Assembly: GCF_020071995.1 (NCBI RefSeq) | Contig: NZ_JABWTK010000011.1 | Location: forward strand, 32,403 to 96,402 | Length of the DNA: 64,000 nt | Reading direction: 5' to 3' | DNA from: Planococcus chinensis | GTDB lineage: Bacteria; Bacillota; Bacilli; Bacillales_A; Planococcaceae | Shown: in pieces, positions 25,135-33,206 of the stretch | Position numbering within the stretch: position 1 is the first letter of the stretch | How the letters are laid out: each line of letters starts with the position of its first letter | Program-made: the position numbers and the translations under genes | The notes under the pieces: model-generated | What the model saw: only the letters and a program-made list of their open reading frames with translations | Told to the model about the DNA's origin: nothing | The model's database searches: none

Positions 25135-26136
25135 TTAGTTGAATTCAAAGGATAAGGCAGATCGGTAGGTAGGAAAGTAATCAGAATCCATGGGAGTTCC
25201 CATTGCTTCACAAAGCTGGTGATAAACAGATTCGTTCCATATTTGCCGTGCCACGTAAAAACTGAACGAAGTATTTTTGCCAAATTGCTTTTTAAAGAGA
25301 TAAAGAGAGTCGTCTGGTGCATTTGTCCGGCCGCCGCCTTCATGAATCAATTCCACGCCGTTCTCTTTCCCCCAGACCGCAAGAGCATAACGCATTATGA
25401 ATGCAGGAGACAAATAGTTAAACTCCCGCATTGTCCCGGATAAGTGAATATGTACGGTCTTTTCATAAAGGAAGTTTAATGACATTCCGATTATCCGACC
25501 TTCGTAGCTTACTTCCACCAGCAACAGGTTTTGCCCAAAGTAGGTCAGGAGTTTCTCGAAATAGGCATCTCCAAAAAAATAAAACTGATGTGCCTCGTTT
25601 GCCTCCATCGTACAATAATAGATTTTTTTAAAGGCTTCCAGGTCAGAAGGCGGATTTTGGACCGTAAATGTTACGCCAGCTTCCAAAGCCTGCCGGATGG
25701 ATTTCCGTTTTGATTTGGAATACTCATGCTGTACCGGATCATCATAATCTTTCAAATTAGTGCCCACTGTATTGCGCAAATGAACCACATCATAGCAGGC
25801 GGCAAAATCTTTTGCATTATTGATAATCGGGTGAAAGCGGATAAACTCACTGACAATCTGATTTTGCTCACAGTGCTGCTGAAAGGCCACTTTAAAATCA
25901 TGTGCGAGTTGCTGCTTATCTTTTTCCAGGCATCCGGTCATTAACGGGCCTCCATAGCCGTAAGGAGTCACCAAATCATAGTATGTCTGCCCTGAAATCT
26001 GGAAAGGGATTTGCCGTTTGATGAATAAATGGTCTACGGTTCCCAAAGGATGCCGAAACGAAAAGTTTTCACATTTTCCTTTCTCCACTTCTTCATACAA
26101 ACGGCCATAATTTTCTTGGAAATAAAGATCTGGCAT
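25135..26136 (-). CDS. FemAB/GNAT-like acyltransferase
   Basis: A 333-residue protein with the tandem-GNAT look of FemAB-type and BioF2-like acyltransferases: TYYDLVTPYGYGGPL near residue 50, FIRFHPII, a basic KSKRKSIRQALEAGVTF segment, and IGMSLNFLYEKTVHIHLSGT with YLSPAFIMRYALAVWGKENG in the second half. Relatives join amino acids to cell-wall precursors or modify surface glycans, but the acceptor here is unknown. The start follows GAGGTGG. It has no partner genes. Confidence 0.65.
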   Translation of the reverse strand: MPDLYFQENYGRLYEEVEKGKCENFSFRHPLGTVDHLFIKRQIPFQISGQTYYDLVTPYGYGGPLMTGCLEKDKQQLAHDFKVAFQQHCEQNQIVSEFIRFHPIINNAKDFAACYDVVHLRNTVGTNLKDYDDPVQHEYSKSKRKSIRQALEAGVTFTVQNPPSDLEAFKKIYYCTMEANEAHQFYFFGDAYFEKLLTYFGQNLLLVEVSYEGRIIGMSLNFLYEKTVHIHLSGTMREFNYLSPAFIMRYALAVWGKENGVELIHEGGGRTNAPDDSLYLFKKQFGKNTSFSFYVARQIWNESVYHQLCEAMGTPMDSDYFPTYRSALSFEFN

Positions 26137-26720
26137 TCGCTTCCACCTCAGTTTTTCTTTTTAGTTATTTTAAAATTCTGTTAACTGATATTATACAGGT
26201 TGAATTGGAAATTAACTAGGGAAATATATAAGTAAAATGGATTACGATTTATTATATAGTCAGGATAACAAAACTAATTACTCATGAATTTGAACAATGT
26301 TTATTCAATTATTTTTTCAATTCATTGCCAAGCCTTTTCTTTACTTTCTAATTTATATATTGACTTTTGGTAAAAATATGAATAAAAGTATGTTTTTATA
26401 ATCAAATGAATTTATAATTGTAAATTTTCTGACACAAGGGGGAGTTTATGCGTTACTATTTATATAGGCAATAAAATAATTTATCCTACTGATGACTTAC
26501 TAGTAGGAGAATATGCTGAAAATCCAGTCATTGATTACTTTCTTTTTGAATAGCTGTAGATAGACAAGATTAAAAAACTTCTTTAACCAAAAGTTTGCCT
26601 TTGGTGTGTCTTAATGTTTCATTGTTTCTGCTTAAACTTACTGATTAATGTTTTAAAGTTAATCGTTATTCTTTCTTGATGCCTAGCCAAGCCGATATTT
26701 TAAGAAGGAGATGGAACTTA
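26137..26720. other. AT-rich intergenic region
   Basis: This 584-bp gap is distinctly more AT-rich than its neighbours. Apart from the possible broken small gene at 26448-26553, I see no repeat, tRNA or terminator. It probably also holds the promoter of the minus-strand acyltransferase. Confidence 0.4.
26448..26553 (+). pseudogene. Possible remnant of a small gene, +1 shifted
   Basis: An ATG (26448) close behind AAGGGGGAG opens a 9-codon frame (MRYYLYRQ, stop at 26472). The +1 frame that overlaps it is open and protein-like (IYIGNKIIYPTDDLLVGEY and on to DYFLFE), ending in TAG at 26551-26553, but it has no start codon of its own. This could be a small gene of about 35 codons broken by an indel, or chance. 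No family is recognised. Confidence 0.25.
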
Positions 26721-27059
26721 ATGCAGCATAATCAGCTTTTAACTACCGAAAGCGTCCAATACACGTTCACCCGTGTAAAAGATACGTATGAGGAAAATGG
26801 GCAAAAATTCATTACTTTGTTTGGCAGATTGACCGTTCAAAACCAAGGTGAATCGAAAAGTGCGTGGGTTGAAATCGAAGAAGTGGAATGGGACCAAGCG
26901 ACAGAAAAATTAAAGAATATGCCGGATGCCATGTATATGTTTAATGTCTCCAAGCAGATCTTTAAAGATCTGCTTCAAATTGCAAACAGCCACCATCAGG
27001 ATTTGTATAGCTTAACGCCAGTTTATTTGGCGAGGGAATTTGAAAAACTGGGCAGCTGA
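26721..27059 (+). CDS. Hypothetical cytoplasmic protein
   Basis: A 112-residue protein with no signal or membrane segment. A beta-rich first half (TFTRVKDTYEENG, FITLFGRLTVQNQG, WVEIEEVEWD) is followed by a helical C-terminus (FNVSKQIFKDLLQIANSHH). I recognise no family. The ATG at 26721 is the right distance from AAGGAGATGG, and the in-frame ATG at 26676 has no site. A terminator follows directly, so it is a single-gene unit. Confidence 0.65.
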   Translation: MQHNQLLTTESVQYTFTRVKDTYEENGQKFITLFGRLTVQNQGESKSAWVEIEEVEWDQATEKLKNMPDAMYMFNVSKQIFKDLLQIANSHHQDLYSLTPVYLAREFEKLGS

Positions 27060-27075
27060 GCACATACATATGGAC

Positions 27076-27112
27076 AAGGAACTTAACCGAATGAGGAAAA
27101 GTTCCTTTTTTA
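27076..27112 (+). terminator. Rho-independent terminator
   Basis: AAGGAACTT (27076-27084) pairs with AAGTTCCTT (27099-27107) across a 14-nt loop, followed by more Ts. Confidence 0.7.
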
Positions 27113-27306
27113 TTGTCCGGAGATTTAGCTTTGGCGTTCTGGTGCAATCGGAACTTGCAGTTTTTTCGATTGTAGGATTTCCGTGGATGAAAAATAAATA
27201 ACAGCCTGTTTATGGGCTGGGCTTGAGCCTAATTTGGCAATAAGGCGGGTATAGAAAAGAAATATGTGCCATTGCCTTAATGCCAAATCTGGAGGAGGGT
27301 CTCTAT

Positions 27307-28329
27307 ATGCACGAACATGGATGGAACTTATTGTTTTTTAAAGAAGCAGCTTTGCTGTTTTCCGATCACTATGGAATTCAATTGGATGCTGATGTGCCAA
27401 ATCCGTTTCAGGGCGGTTATGAGAATATAGCGCAAAAGGAAGAAATTGAATTGATCCATCCGATGACAAAGCAGCCCTATTCGTTTCAACTTCACGAATA
27501 TGCATATGGAAATAAAGTCCTACGCTATGCCATTGCAGAGATGATGGAAAATGGCTTGAATTATCAGTGTGTATGGCAGAAGGCAGAATCACTTGAACCC
27601 GTGAACAGCCAAAAGGAGGGTGAAGAAACAGCTGGACTGATTGAATTGGATCACCGCTTTGGCATTTATCATTCTGTGCCTGGGATGAAAGAGTTTCTGG
27701 CATGCTATCAAGACAAGCCGTTTCTGGAACTTTGGCAGGAATACCATGAATTTTTAAAAGCCAAGTTTGGAGATTCGGCTGTGCCTTTGCTGCCCGGAAA
27801 TGCCAGTGAAGACATTGAGGCTGTTTTCCAGTTATGCGGAGCAGAACCGGTTGAGGATTTTGTGTCGTTGTACCGTTACTGCGATGGCAACGATCTGGAT
27901 TTATGGATGGAATTTGTGGAAGCGGGGCTTCCGGTTTATGCCCATATTACCGGTTATCCTTTGATGAATCTGAGGGAAATCCGTTTGGAAGCCGAGGAAG
28001 CTGTACGAGAAGCAATTAGCCGGGAAGAAGTCCAGTCGATACCGGAAGGATTTGTGAAAGATAATTTCATGCTGGCGCAAAAAATTCCGATTTACCACGA
28101 CGGCGGTGGCAACTTTATCGCCATTGATTTGGATCCCGACACTAAAGGGCATTACGGCCAAATTGTCGAAGTGGACCACGAGTACGAAGATCGCCTTGTT
28201 CTGGCAAATAGTTTAAAAGAATATATTGCCATTCTTTATTATTTCGTTAAAGAGCTGGGGGTCATTTACAACGGAGAAGGTTTTGAAGGCGAAAAACCAA
28301 TCTCTGCTTATATTGTACGCAGTGAATAA
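27307..28329 (+). CDS. SMI1/KNR4 (SUKH) family protein
   Basis: A 340-residue protein. The C-terminal half (about 155-330) has the SUKH pattern, clearest in IPIYHDGGGNFIAIDLDP followed by GQIVEVDHEYE and a final helix (SLKEYIAILYYFVKELG). The N-terminal 150 residues resemble no domain I know. SUKH proteins often act as immunity proteins to contact-dependent or polymorphic toxins, but many stand-alone copies have no toxin partner, and none is next to this one. ATG at 27307 after CTGGAGGAGG; the in-frame ATG at 27280 is upstream of that site. Single gene with its own terminator. Confidence 0.75.
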   Translation: MHEHGWNLLFFKEAALLFSDHYGIQLDADVPNPFQGGYENIAQKEEIELIHPMTKQPYSFQLHEYAYGNKVLRYAIAEMMENGLNYQCVWQKAESLEPVNSQKEGEETAGLIELDHRFGIYHSVPGMKEFLACYQDKPFLELWQEYHEFLKAKFGDSAVPLLPGNASEDIEAVFQLCGAEPVEDFVSLYRYCDGNDLDLWMEFVEAGLPVYAHITGYPLMNLREIRLEAEEAVREAISREEVQSIPEGFVKDNFMLAQKIPIYHDGGGNFIAIDLDPDTKGHYGQIVEVDHEYEDRLVLANSLKEYIAILYYFVKELGVIYNGEGFEGEKPISAYIVRSE

Positions 28330-28356
28330 AAGCAGCGGTGCTTCCGCTGCTTTTTT
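28328..28356 (+). terminator. Rho-independent terminator of the SUKH gene
   Basis: AAAAGCAGCGG (28328-28338) pairs with CCGCTGCTTTT (28344-28354) and continues into a T run. The stem begins within the stop codon. Confidence 0.8.
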
Positions 28357-28482
28357 ATTTCTTTCGGTTTAGGACAATTTACTGGATACCGATGAATTTT
28401 GCTTACAGCTATAGTATGTTTAAGTGGCAGAGGCTTTTCATATATGGAAGCACTAAAAAAATTCAGTGTCTGGAGGGGTTTT

Positions 28483-29427
28483 ATGAACATTTTGTTGATG
28501 CTGCGGGAAGCATTTTATGGAGCGGATCCGAATTTGATTGAAGAGCTGAGGAAAATAGGAAACGTAAAAGTCTTGTATACCGACAAGGGAATTGACAAGG
28601 ACGAATTGAAAAACGAAGTAAAAGATACGGATATTATTCTGGTGAATATCGTAAAAATTGATAAAGATATAATGGACGCTGCTCCTCATTTGAAATACAT
28701 TGTAAAGTTCGGGGCAGGCGTCGACAATATTGACATTGCTTATGCCAGACAAAAAGGCATCCGCGTCACAAGTGCACCGGGGTTGAATGCCCAGGCAGTG
28801 GCAGACCATGCTTTCGGACTGATGCTGTCGGCTGCACGGGACATCCCCAAAAAAGACAAGGAAGTAAAGTCCGGTTATTGGGATACGACAATGGGGTATG
28901 AAATTTATGAGAAAAAACTGGGGATCATCGGCTTTGGCGCGATTGGGAAAGCTTTGGCGAAACGGGCGATGGGCTTTGATATGAAGACGCTCGCTTATGG
29001 AAATTATAAGGATTATGAGTTGGCTGAAAAGCTCCGAGTCCATTTTGTCGAGCGCGATGAGTTGTTTAAAGAAGCCGATTACATCATCATCGCTACGAGC
29101 CTGACGGCCAAGAATAAACATATGGTAAACAAGGAAACATTGTCGTTGATGAAACCGAGCGCTTTTTTGATCAACATTTCCCGGGGGCAGTTGGTTCATG
29201 AAGAAGATTTAATCGAGGCGTTAAAGAGTGGAACGATCAAAGGCGCAGCATTGGATGTATTTGAAAAAGAACCCCCGGCCAACGAATTGCCGAAACTTGA
29301 AAATGTCGTGGCCACCCCGCATGTAGGAGGCGCCACTTATGATGCGGTAGCCCGCATAAGCGATTTATCGGTTTCCAATATCAAAAACTTGTTGAATGGC
29401 AAGGAGTTGGAATTTGAGGTGTTTTGA
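28483..29427 (+). CDS. D-isomer-specific 2-hydroxyacid dehydrogenase
   Basis: A 314-residue NAD-dependent enzyme of the D-2-hydroxyacid dehydrogenase family, related to phosphoglycerate dehydrogenase. The nucleotide motif GFGAIG is at 150-155, and the catalytic triad is R234 (NISRGQ), E263 (FEKEPP) and H280 (TPHVGGAT). It lacks the regulatory ACT domain of SerA, so it probably reduces or oxidises another 2-oxo/hydroxyacid. ATG at 28483, 7-8 nt after TGGAGGGG. Single gene followed by a terminator. Confidence 0.85.
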   Translation: MNILLMLREAFYGADPNLIEELRKIGNVKVLYTDKGIDKDELKNEVKDTDIILVNIVKIDKDIMDAAPHLKYIVKFGAGVDNIDIAYARQKGIRVTSAPGLNAQAVADHAFGLMLSAARDIPKKDKEVKSGYWDTTMGYEIYEKKLGIIGFGAIGKALAKRAMGFDMKTLAYGNYKDYELAEKLRVHFVERDELFKEADYIIIATSLTAKNKHMVNKETLSLMKPSAFLINISRGQLVHEEDLIEALKSGTIKGAALDVFEKEPPANELPKLENVVATPHVGGATYDAVARISDLSVSNIKNLLNGKELEFEVF

Positions 29428-29472
29428 AGCTTGCGAGAAAATATATTATGTATATTTTATGCATAATTAAGA

Positions 29473-29508
29473 GAGGTTTAATGAATTTTAATTCATTAAA
29501 CCTCTTTT
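29473..29508 (+). terminator. Rho-independent terminator
   Basis: A perfect 14-bp stem, 29473-29486 with 29491-29504, is followed by TTTT. It closes the hydroxyacid dehydrogenase gene. Confidence 0.85.
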
Positions 29509-29736
29509 ACTTTGTGAATAAATGAACAATTATTTCGTTGTTATTTAGAACTTTAAGGAGAGAATTCAGCAAGTGATTCTCAACTGTGGAATTCGAATAA
29601 TTATTTTAATATTTATTCGAAAATAGGAATAATAAAAAAGGGAAATAAAGAGAGGATGTAGAACTATATTTATAATATTAACTTGCTTTGAAGTGCGAGA
29701 TAACAATGAAGTGCCTAACTAAGAGGGGGGAAGAAG
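29509..29736. other. AT-rich leader region of the next gene
   Basis: Non-coding and very AT-rich. It contains the inverted repeat at 29592-29621 and nothing else that I can name. Confidence 0.4.
29592..29621. repeat. Inverted repeat, possible operator
   Basis: TTCGAATAA (29592-29600) and TTATTCGAA (29613-29621), a perfect 9-bp dyad with a 12-bp spacer, 116 bp before the start of the next gene. This could be a regulator site; there is no T tract that would suggest termination. Confidence 0.35.
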
Positions 29737-30117
29737 ATGTTAATCCATTCGAATGAAGATCATGTCGCGGCCTTGGTATTGGAAGAAGTAACGGTACTGT
29801 TTGAAGAAATGAAAGAGTTCAGCCAGCTTTATGGACCGGATAGAGAAGACTTGGAAGAAGACGATGAAGCAGCGCTGCTGCTGATTGGTATCAGCCTTCT
29901 TACCCCTGCTGGTTTGGATACCTATATCGAAGCCATTAAACTGCTTTCCTATTTTATTTCGGAGTACTGCTGGCAAGAAGAGCCGGAGGCGGAGACGCGT
30001 TGCAGCGAGCTGCTTGACCGGGCAAAAGAAATTTTACCGGCTGAAAAGCGCCATCGCCGTTCTGTGCGGAAATGGATGCTGCAACTGGATGGAAAAATGT
30101 TTCAGACTTTTATTTAA
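29737..30117 (+). CDS. Hypothetical acidic cytoplasmic protein
   Basis: A 126-residue, mostly helical protein. The first 60 residues are strongly acidic (REDLEEDDEAALLLIG), the last 25 basic (EKRHRRSVRKWMLQL). No signal peptide, and I recognise no family. A very strong ribosome site (AGAGGGGGG) precedes the ATG. The Ohr-like gene follows after 100 bp, perhaps as a separate unit. Confidence 0.65.
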   Translation: MLIHSNEDHVAALVLEEVTVLFEEMKEFSQLYGPDREDLEEDDEAALLLIGISLLTPAGLDTYIEAIKLLSYFISEYCWQEEPEAETRCSELLDRAKEILPAEKRHRRSVRKWMLQLDGKMFQTFI

Positions 30118-30217
30118 AGATAAACAGGCAGATTTTCCATAAGCCGATAGATGGGAAAAAAAGCCGAATGGGCGTATACTGACGGTGAAAATTAAATCCG
30201 GAAAGGGGATTTTGGAA

Positions 30218-30691
30218 GTGGGCGATTCACAATTGTTGCACCGGTCGGTTGCTGCCATCACGATTGACGGGCCAGGCGGAGAAAGCTATTTGGAAGATGG
30301 GGCCTTTTCAGCTCCGGTTGCTGCTCCGGCAGAACTCGGAGGCACAGGACCGAAAACAGCTTTTAATCCGGGACGTTTTTTAGCTTTGGGATACAGCACC
30401 AGCTTCAGTTTCATTTTAGCGAAAATCATGCAGGATGAAGGGAAGTCGGCGAGAACACGGGTAAGCTGCATTGTGTCACTTTTCACAGATCCAATGGATG
30501 AAGGGTTTAACAAAATCGGAATGGACTTGGAAGTTGCAATCGAAGGAATGGATGAAAGCGAAGTACAGCGGCTGGCAAATCAGACGCACGTGCACTGTCC
30601 GGTATCAAAAGCGGTGCAGGGCAATATCGATGTGCATATAAAAGTGGTTGCCTACAAAGCAGAAGACAAGCCGCTGGCATCTGCCGATTGA
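30218..30691 (+). CDS. OsmC/Ohr family protein lacking the peroxidatic cysteine
   Basis: About 158 residues in the Ohr pattern: PAELGGTGPKTAFNPGRFLALGY, then a helix, then NQTHVHCPVSKAVQGNIDV. Ohr enzymes reduce organic hydroperoxides with two cysteines. The second is present (C127 in HCPVS), but the first, normally in GY-A-A-C-F, reads GYSTSF, with Ser 62 in its place. Another cysteine, C84 (RVSCIVS), sits elsewhere. Peroxidase activity is therefore doubtful, and the protein may bind a ligand or act differently. The start is uncertain: GTG at 30218 lies 9 nt after AAAGGGG, but TTG at 30212 and GTG at 30185 are in frame. Confidence 0.75.
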   Translation: MGDSQLLHRSVAAITIDGPGGESYLEDGAFSAPVAAPAELGGTGPKTAFNPGRFLALGYSTSFSFILAKIMQDEGKSARTRVSCIVSLFTDPMDEGFNKIGMDLEVAIEGMDESEVQRLANQTHVHCPVSKAVQGNIDVHIKVVAYKAEDKPLASAD

Positions 30692-30710
30692 CAAAGAATA
30701 GCCATAAGAA

Positions 30711-30746
30711 AAGCGGCTGAACCAAATGGTTCAGCCGCTTCTTTTT
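30711..30746. terminator. Bidirectional terminator
   Basis: AAGCGGCTGAACC (30711-30723) pairs perfectly with GGTTCAGCCGCTT (30728-30740) and is followed by CTTTTTT. It closes the Ohr-like gene and can also serve the convergent membrane-protein gene. Confidence 0.8.
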
Positions 30747-30778
30747 TACTTTGCAAGAGAAGGATGACAGGAGCGGGT

Positions 30779-31324
30779 TTACGTTTTTCGAAGCGTTTTA
30801 ATGGCGCGGAATACCCAGTATCCGTAAATTCCAATAATGCCATAGCCGATCAAAATAATTAAGGCGGGAACATAATCGGGTGTATTGCCGGAATCTGTAG
30901 ACATTCCAGCTAAGAACAACGGCATAATCGGCAGCATAATTGCACCTGGGCCTGTAGTGATCAGCAACAGGGCGCCAGGGGCTATCACCAGCCAGGGCCA
31001 AACCGGTTTTTTCTTTCCTTTTCCCTCTTCTCCTTCAGAAAAAGATGAGGGATGTTCTGTTGATGCCTCTTCTGCTTCGGTATTAGGCTGCGCTGCATCT
31101 CCAATTGTCCGCTTGGCCCATCGAATGGCCAACAAAGCGCCAGCTGCAAAGCTAAGAGCAATCAGCAGCATAATCACCGAAACTATACTGAATTCTTCCG
31201 GCCTCCAAATAGGAAGAATGGCGGTCATAAATACAATTGGAAGCATGGATACCAGAAAAAATGCACTAACGATCAAAATAAACCAGGCAAGTATCGGCGG
31301 CCGTTTGGCAGGTGATTGCGTCAT
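30779..31324 (-). CDS. Hypothetical four-helix membrane protein
   Basis: A 181-residue protein with four predicted membrane segments in two pairs: about 10-37 and 45-67, then about 108-140 and 148-172. The pairs are separated by a charged, Glu-rich cytoplasmic-type loop (TEAEEASTEHPSS, GEEGKGKKK). No family is recognised. The start follows GAAGGGGA. Confidence 0.6.
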   Translation of the reverse strand: MTQSPAKRPPILAWFILIVSAFFLVSMLPIVFMTAILPIWRPEEFSIVSVIMLLIALSFAAGALLAIRWAKRTIGDAAQPNTEAEEASTEHPSSFSEGEEGKGKKKPVWPWLVIAPGALLLITTGPGAIMLPIMPLFLAGMSTDSGNTPDYVPALIILIGYGIIGIYGYWVFRAIKTLRKT

Positions 31325-31444
31325 TGTGTTTTCCCCTTCAAAAAATATTTTCCCTTATTATAAGACATTGCGACTAGGAATGAAATATTTTTTGAATATT
31401 AATTAGGTATTAAGACTCTCGCTGAAGGCAATGAAAGTTTTCTT

Positions 31445-32932
31445 TTAATAAATTAATCGCTTTCCGGAAATTGTGCGGGCAACATGGATTCCGCTTGCTG
31501 CAACGCCAATCGTGCCAGCTCCCGGGAAAATATGGTCGCCGCAGACATAAAGGCTGGGCAGGCCGGAACGATGAGAAATGGCGTTAAACAAAGCGGCATT
31601 CACAGTTTGAGGAAAGCCCCCGACATAGCCGTTCGGGCGTCCGGTGTAATGTTCCCATGCTTTAGGTGCCCCGGTTTCAAAATATAGAATGGATTCCCGG
31701 AAGCCGGGAATCAATTTTTCGATGGCGTGGAGAATGCGGCCAGATACTGCTTCACGCGATGCTTCGTACTTTTCCTTTGTATCCCAGTTTTCGAAACGGG
31801 TATGGGTGGAAATGGTCACGGTTTGTATGCCAGCTGGAGCCCGCAGCAAATCATCCGGCTTCGAAGACGACATAAAGAAGTATTCCCCTTCAGCCAAGGC
31901 TTCTCCATTTTTTACTGCAATTTGACGGAATAAAGGCAATGGGGCTTCCAGTTTTGAGGAATCGACAGCGATATACAATGACAAAGTCGTCCAAGTCGGA
32001 GTGGATAAGCCTTCCCGCAGCGGTTTCTTCAGTTGGTTGAGCAGGGAAGGCGACAAGATATTGGGCAATTGATGAATCGGCACGTTTAATACCACATGGT
32101 CTGCTTGATAATGATTGCCGCGCTGGTCGGTCGCTGCCCATTTGCCATCCTGTTGCTGCAGCTTTACTATGGTCCGCCGTTTCTTCAAAATGCCGCCATT
32201 GTCGGTAAGACTTTGACCCATAACTTCAGCGAGCCGGTACAATCCGCCGGGAATATAAAAAGCCCCTTCATGGTAAATATCAAGCGCCAAGGCAGCAAGC
32301 AAATAAGAAGCTTCTTTGCTGCCGGTCTGCAGGCTGTCGATCAGCAGTGCATCAATCATTTGCCGAAATAGCTGCAATTGTTCCAGGCCATGTCGCTTCA
32401 GCCGCTGCTCGAGTGTTTGGTTGAAAAAAGGCAATAATTTTACATGGCGGGGGCGCAAAGCAGCCATCAAAAATGCCCATTCTTTTGGCGTGCTTGGCGG
32501 AAGCGTGGGAAGTGGCCCCATCAATGTCCGGATATTCGCAGCAGTGGAAAAGATTTCGTTATAAAAAGCCCGAATCTGACGCTCGTATTCAGGGAAGCGG
32601 CGGACCATTTGGCCAACATGCTTATCCCGGTCTTTGAAGAATTTAAAAGTAGCTTCCGGATGCACCATTTCCATGACAGTTTCAAGCGGCTCAAGCGGAA
32701 AGGGTTTTTCCAAATAGCGAAATACCCGTTCAATAATCCCGTTTTCTTCAAGCCCCATGCCAAGCGTAGCTCCGACAGGAAACAAATATTTATTGCGCTG
32801 ATACTTGCCGGCGCAGCCTCCGAGCTCAGAGGAGGCTTCAAGAAGCGTAATATCCAGTCCTTGTTTTGCCAGCATCGAAGCGGCGGTTAAGCCGCCGATT
32901 CCTGCGCCTACTACTAAAACAGATTGATCCAT
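31445..32932 (-). CDS. Carotenoid-desaturase-like FAD-dependent oxidoreductase
   Basis: A 495-residue flavoprotein of the phytoene-desaturase (CrtI/CrtN/CrtP) group. The FAD-binding motif is VVGAGIGGLTAASMLAKQG with the acidic strand end LLEAS, followed by LGGCAGKY. The C-terminal FAD segment is LYVCGDHIFPGAGTIGVAASG. CrtI-like enzymes make coloured carotenoids in Planococcaceae, but this copy is alone, without crtM, crtN partners or glycosyltransferases, so it could also act as an isomerase or saturase-like enzyme. The start follows AAAGGAGGAG. Confidence 0.75.
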   Translation of the reverse strand: MDQSVLVVGAGIGGLTAASMLAKQGLDITLLEASSELGGCAGKYQRNKYLFPVGATLGMGLEENGIIERVFRYLEKPFPLEPLETVMEMVHPEATFKFFKDRDKHVGQMVRRFPEYERQIRAFYNEIFSTAANIRTLMGPLPTLPPSTPKEWAFLMAALRPRHVKLLPFFNQTLEQRLKRHGLEQLQLFRQMIDALLIDSLQTGSKEASYLLAALALDIYHEGAFYIPGGLYRLAEVMGQSLTDNGGILKKRRTIVKLQQQDGKWAATDQRGNHYQADHVVLNVPIHQLPNILSPSLLNQLKKPLREGLSTPTWTTLSLYIAVDSSKLEAPLPLFRQIAVKNGEALAEGEYFFMSSSKPDDLLRAPAGIQTVTISTHTRFENWDTKEKYEASREAVSGRILHAIEKLIPGFRESILYFETGAPKAWEHYTGRPNGYVGGFPQTVNAALFNAISHRSGLPSLYVCGDHIFPGAGTIGVAASGIHVARTISGKRLIY

Positions 32933-33206
32933 CCCGACTCCTCCTTTTTTTCTATTATGTTGGCACTGTCTTTATGTTGGCAAGTTTAGGGCATTTGCAT
33001 CCATTGCGCATATTTATTTATGAAAGCTGGATATTCTGAATAGAAGTTTTAAATACGGCAGCTTAGGCAATAAAAATACAGATGCAAAATTTTTTTGCGC
33101 AAAAAATTTAAAGTTTAAAATTTTCGAAAAAAACATTTGCGCCTTTAAAGAAGCCGTGGCAAAATAGATGAAAGGGTTTTCATAACAGGCAGCGAGGAGA
33201 GGGATT

